Source of the DNA: Bacillota bacterium
GTDB lineage: Bacteria; Bacillota; Clostridia; Oscillospirales; Ruminococcaceae
Direction: 5' to 3'
Assembly: GCA_023394255.1 (NCBI GenBank)
Contig: JAEXAZ010000092.1
Location: forward strand, 1 to 6,648
Length of the DNA stretch: 6,648 nt
This document shows, piece by piece, positions 6,100 to 6,648 of the stretch. Every line of letters begins with the position of its first letter. The stretch's first letter is position 1. Position numbers and translations under genes: made by a program. The notes under the pieces were generated by a model. It did not search any database. It saw nothing but the letters and a program-made list of their open reading frames with translations, and was not told the origin of the DNA.

Positions 6100-6186
6100 A
6101 AGCCTCAATTTTGGCCCATTGTTCTTCTTCTGTCAGCTCATGAGAGCTTTCTCGGTTTGAACGCTTGCCATTGCGGTAACCTTCTC
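6100..6186. other. Convergent intergenic gap, no strong intrinsic terminator
   Basis: 87 bp between the stop of the epimerase and the stop of the C39-like gene. It holds one small perfect hairpin (AGCTC 6135-6139, ATGA loop, GAGCT 6144-6148), followed on the plus strand by only TTTCTC. A second weak dyad (GGTT...AACC around CGC...GCG, about 6154-6180) is followed by TTCTCTTAT. Either could end transcription weakly, but neither is a canonical terminator. A minus-strand frame through the gap is coding-like (see findings). Confidence 0.4.
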
Positions 6187-6648
6187 TTATAAAAAGTACT
6201 CGATTGTGTTTTCGGGCGTTTTGCGGGTGCTTGTATTGAATAGAATCACTGCTTCCCTTGTGTCAATTGAGCCGAAAGCATACGGGGTTTTCCCTTCGCG
6301 ATTAAACAGCTCCTGTTTCACTAAACGGTTGGCGGAAAAAGGGGCGTCGTCAATCAGCAGTACCCCCTTGTCCGGGAAAGGCACATTTTGATAATAGGGG
6401 TCAAAAAGCCTTATGCCTTCATGTGAGGCCCCCGTGAGTGTTACATAGTGTCCGCAGTCCAAAAATACCCGCGCGATTACAGCCCCGCCCTGACGGAGTG
6501 CCTCAAGAATCCGGCTGCCTTCGGAGATGCAAACCGCCTCGCCGCTGAGTGTTTCAGCGTGAATCGGGAATTTTGTTACTTTAGCATACTCGTTGAGCCA
6601 ACTGGCCAAAAAAAACATTGCCATTTTGGATGTGCCGTTTTTGTATGC
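6187..6648 (-). CDS. C39-like (papain-fold) peptidase family protein, C-terminal part (5' end off the right edge)
   Basis: About 153 residues are visible. The frame is open to the right edge, so the ATG at 6624 is probably internal: the stretch before it, AYKNGTSK, continues smoothly into MAMFFLASWLNEY, the helix expected after the active-site region. The C39-like fold is shown by GGAVIARVFLDCGHYVTLTG followed by GIRLFDPYYQN, matching the conserved His-containing strand (GHYVxLTG) and the DPY segment with the catalytic Asp. The active-site Cys is not seen where it would normally start this helix (KNGTSKMAM), so it may lie beyond the edge or be lost. No membrane segment is visible here. The role is unknown: such domains process peptides or act as acyltransferase-like or inactive relatives. 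It converges on the epimerase and need not belong to the EPS system. Confidence 0.6.
   Translation of the reverse strand, partial: AYKNGTSKMAMFFLASWLNEYAKVTKFPIHAETLSGEAVCISEGSRILEALRQGGAVIARVFLDCGHYVTLTGASHEGIRLFDPYYQNVPFPDKGVLLIDDAPFSANRLVKQELFNREGKTPYAFGSIDTREAVILFNTSTRKTPENTIEYFL

Noticed and set aside
5419..6108. 229-codon open frame antisense to the epimerase
   Set aside because: It lies almost fully opposite a gene with clear family motifs, has no ribosome binding site, and its His/Arg/Gln-rich translation resembles no protein.
6135..6150. Intrinsic terminator for the epimerase
   Set aside because: The stem is only 5 bp with moderate GC and is followed by TTTCTC, not a U-run; it is kept only as a note on the gap.
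1..6648. CRISPR array, insertion sequence, tRNA or phage-like genes
   Set aside because: I saw no spaced direct repeats, transposase motifs, terminal inverted repeats or cloverleaf sequences by reading both strands.

Overview
The window looks like chromosomal DNA from a Gram-positive bacterium, most likely a Clostridia-type Firmicute of moderate GC. The reasons are strong GAGG-type ribosome binding sites, several TTG/GTG starts, a lipobox lipoprotein, and gene families best known from Bacillus, Listeria and clostridia. No ribosomal or other marker gene is present, so this placement is an inference.

Layout. Positions 1-4734 hold a tightly packed minus-strand operon. Read in its own direction it encodes: a multi-spanning GT-C-like membrane glycosyltransferase (4734-3238), a GH8-like lipoprotein (3247-2105), a signal-peptide plus C-terminal-anchor DUF2334 protein (2108-798), and a processive-type family 2 glycosyltransferase (787 to beyond the left edge). 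Neighbouring genes overlap by 10 nt, overlap by 4 nt, or sit 10 nt apart. The last three match, in order, the YdaJ, YdaL and YdaM proteins of the Bacillus subtilis ydaJKLMN exopolysaccharide locus. The YdaK c-di-GMP receptor is absent from its usual place, and a YdaN-like gene, if present, would lie off the left edge.

Positions 4735-4989 are a divergent regulatory region of about 255 bp. It has a good extended -10 promoter for the minus-strand operon, a leader with a long imperfect hairpin and a possible 27-codon leader ORF, a compound dyad, and a possible 9-codon ORF that overlaps the start of the next gene.

Positions 4990-6099 (plus strand) encode a complete non-hydrolysing UDP-GlcNAc 2-epimerase, the source of UDP-ManNAc. 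Positions 6100-6186 are a short convergent gap. Positions 6187-6648 (minus strand) hold the C-terminal part of a C39-like (papain-fold) protein that enters from the right edge.

Working model (inference): the operon polymerises, modifies, trims and possibly decorates a secreted polysaccharide. The adjacent epimerase suggests that the polymer contains ManNAc, as the related Listeria exopolysaccharide does. I see no mobile element, CRISPR array, tRNA or rRNA.
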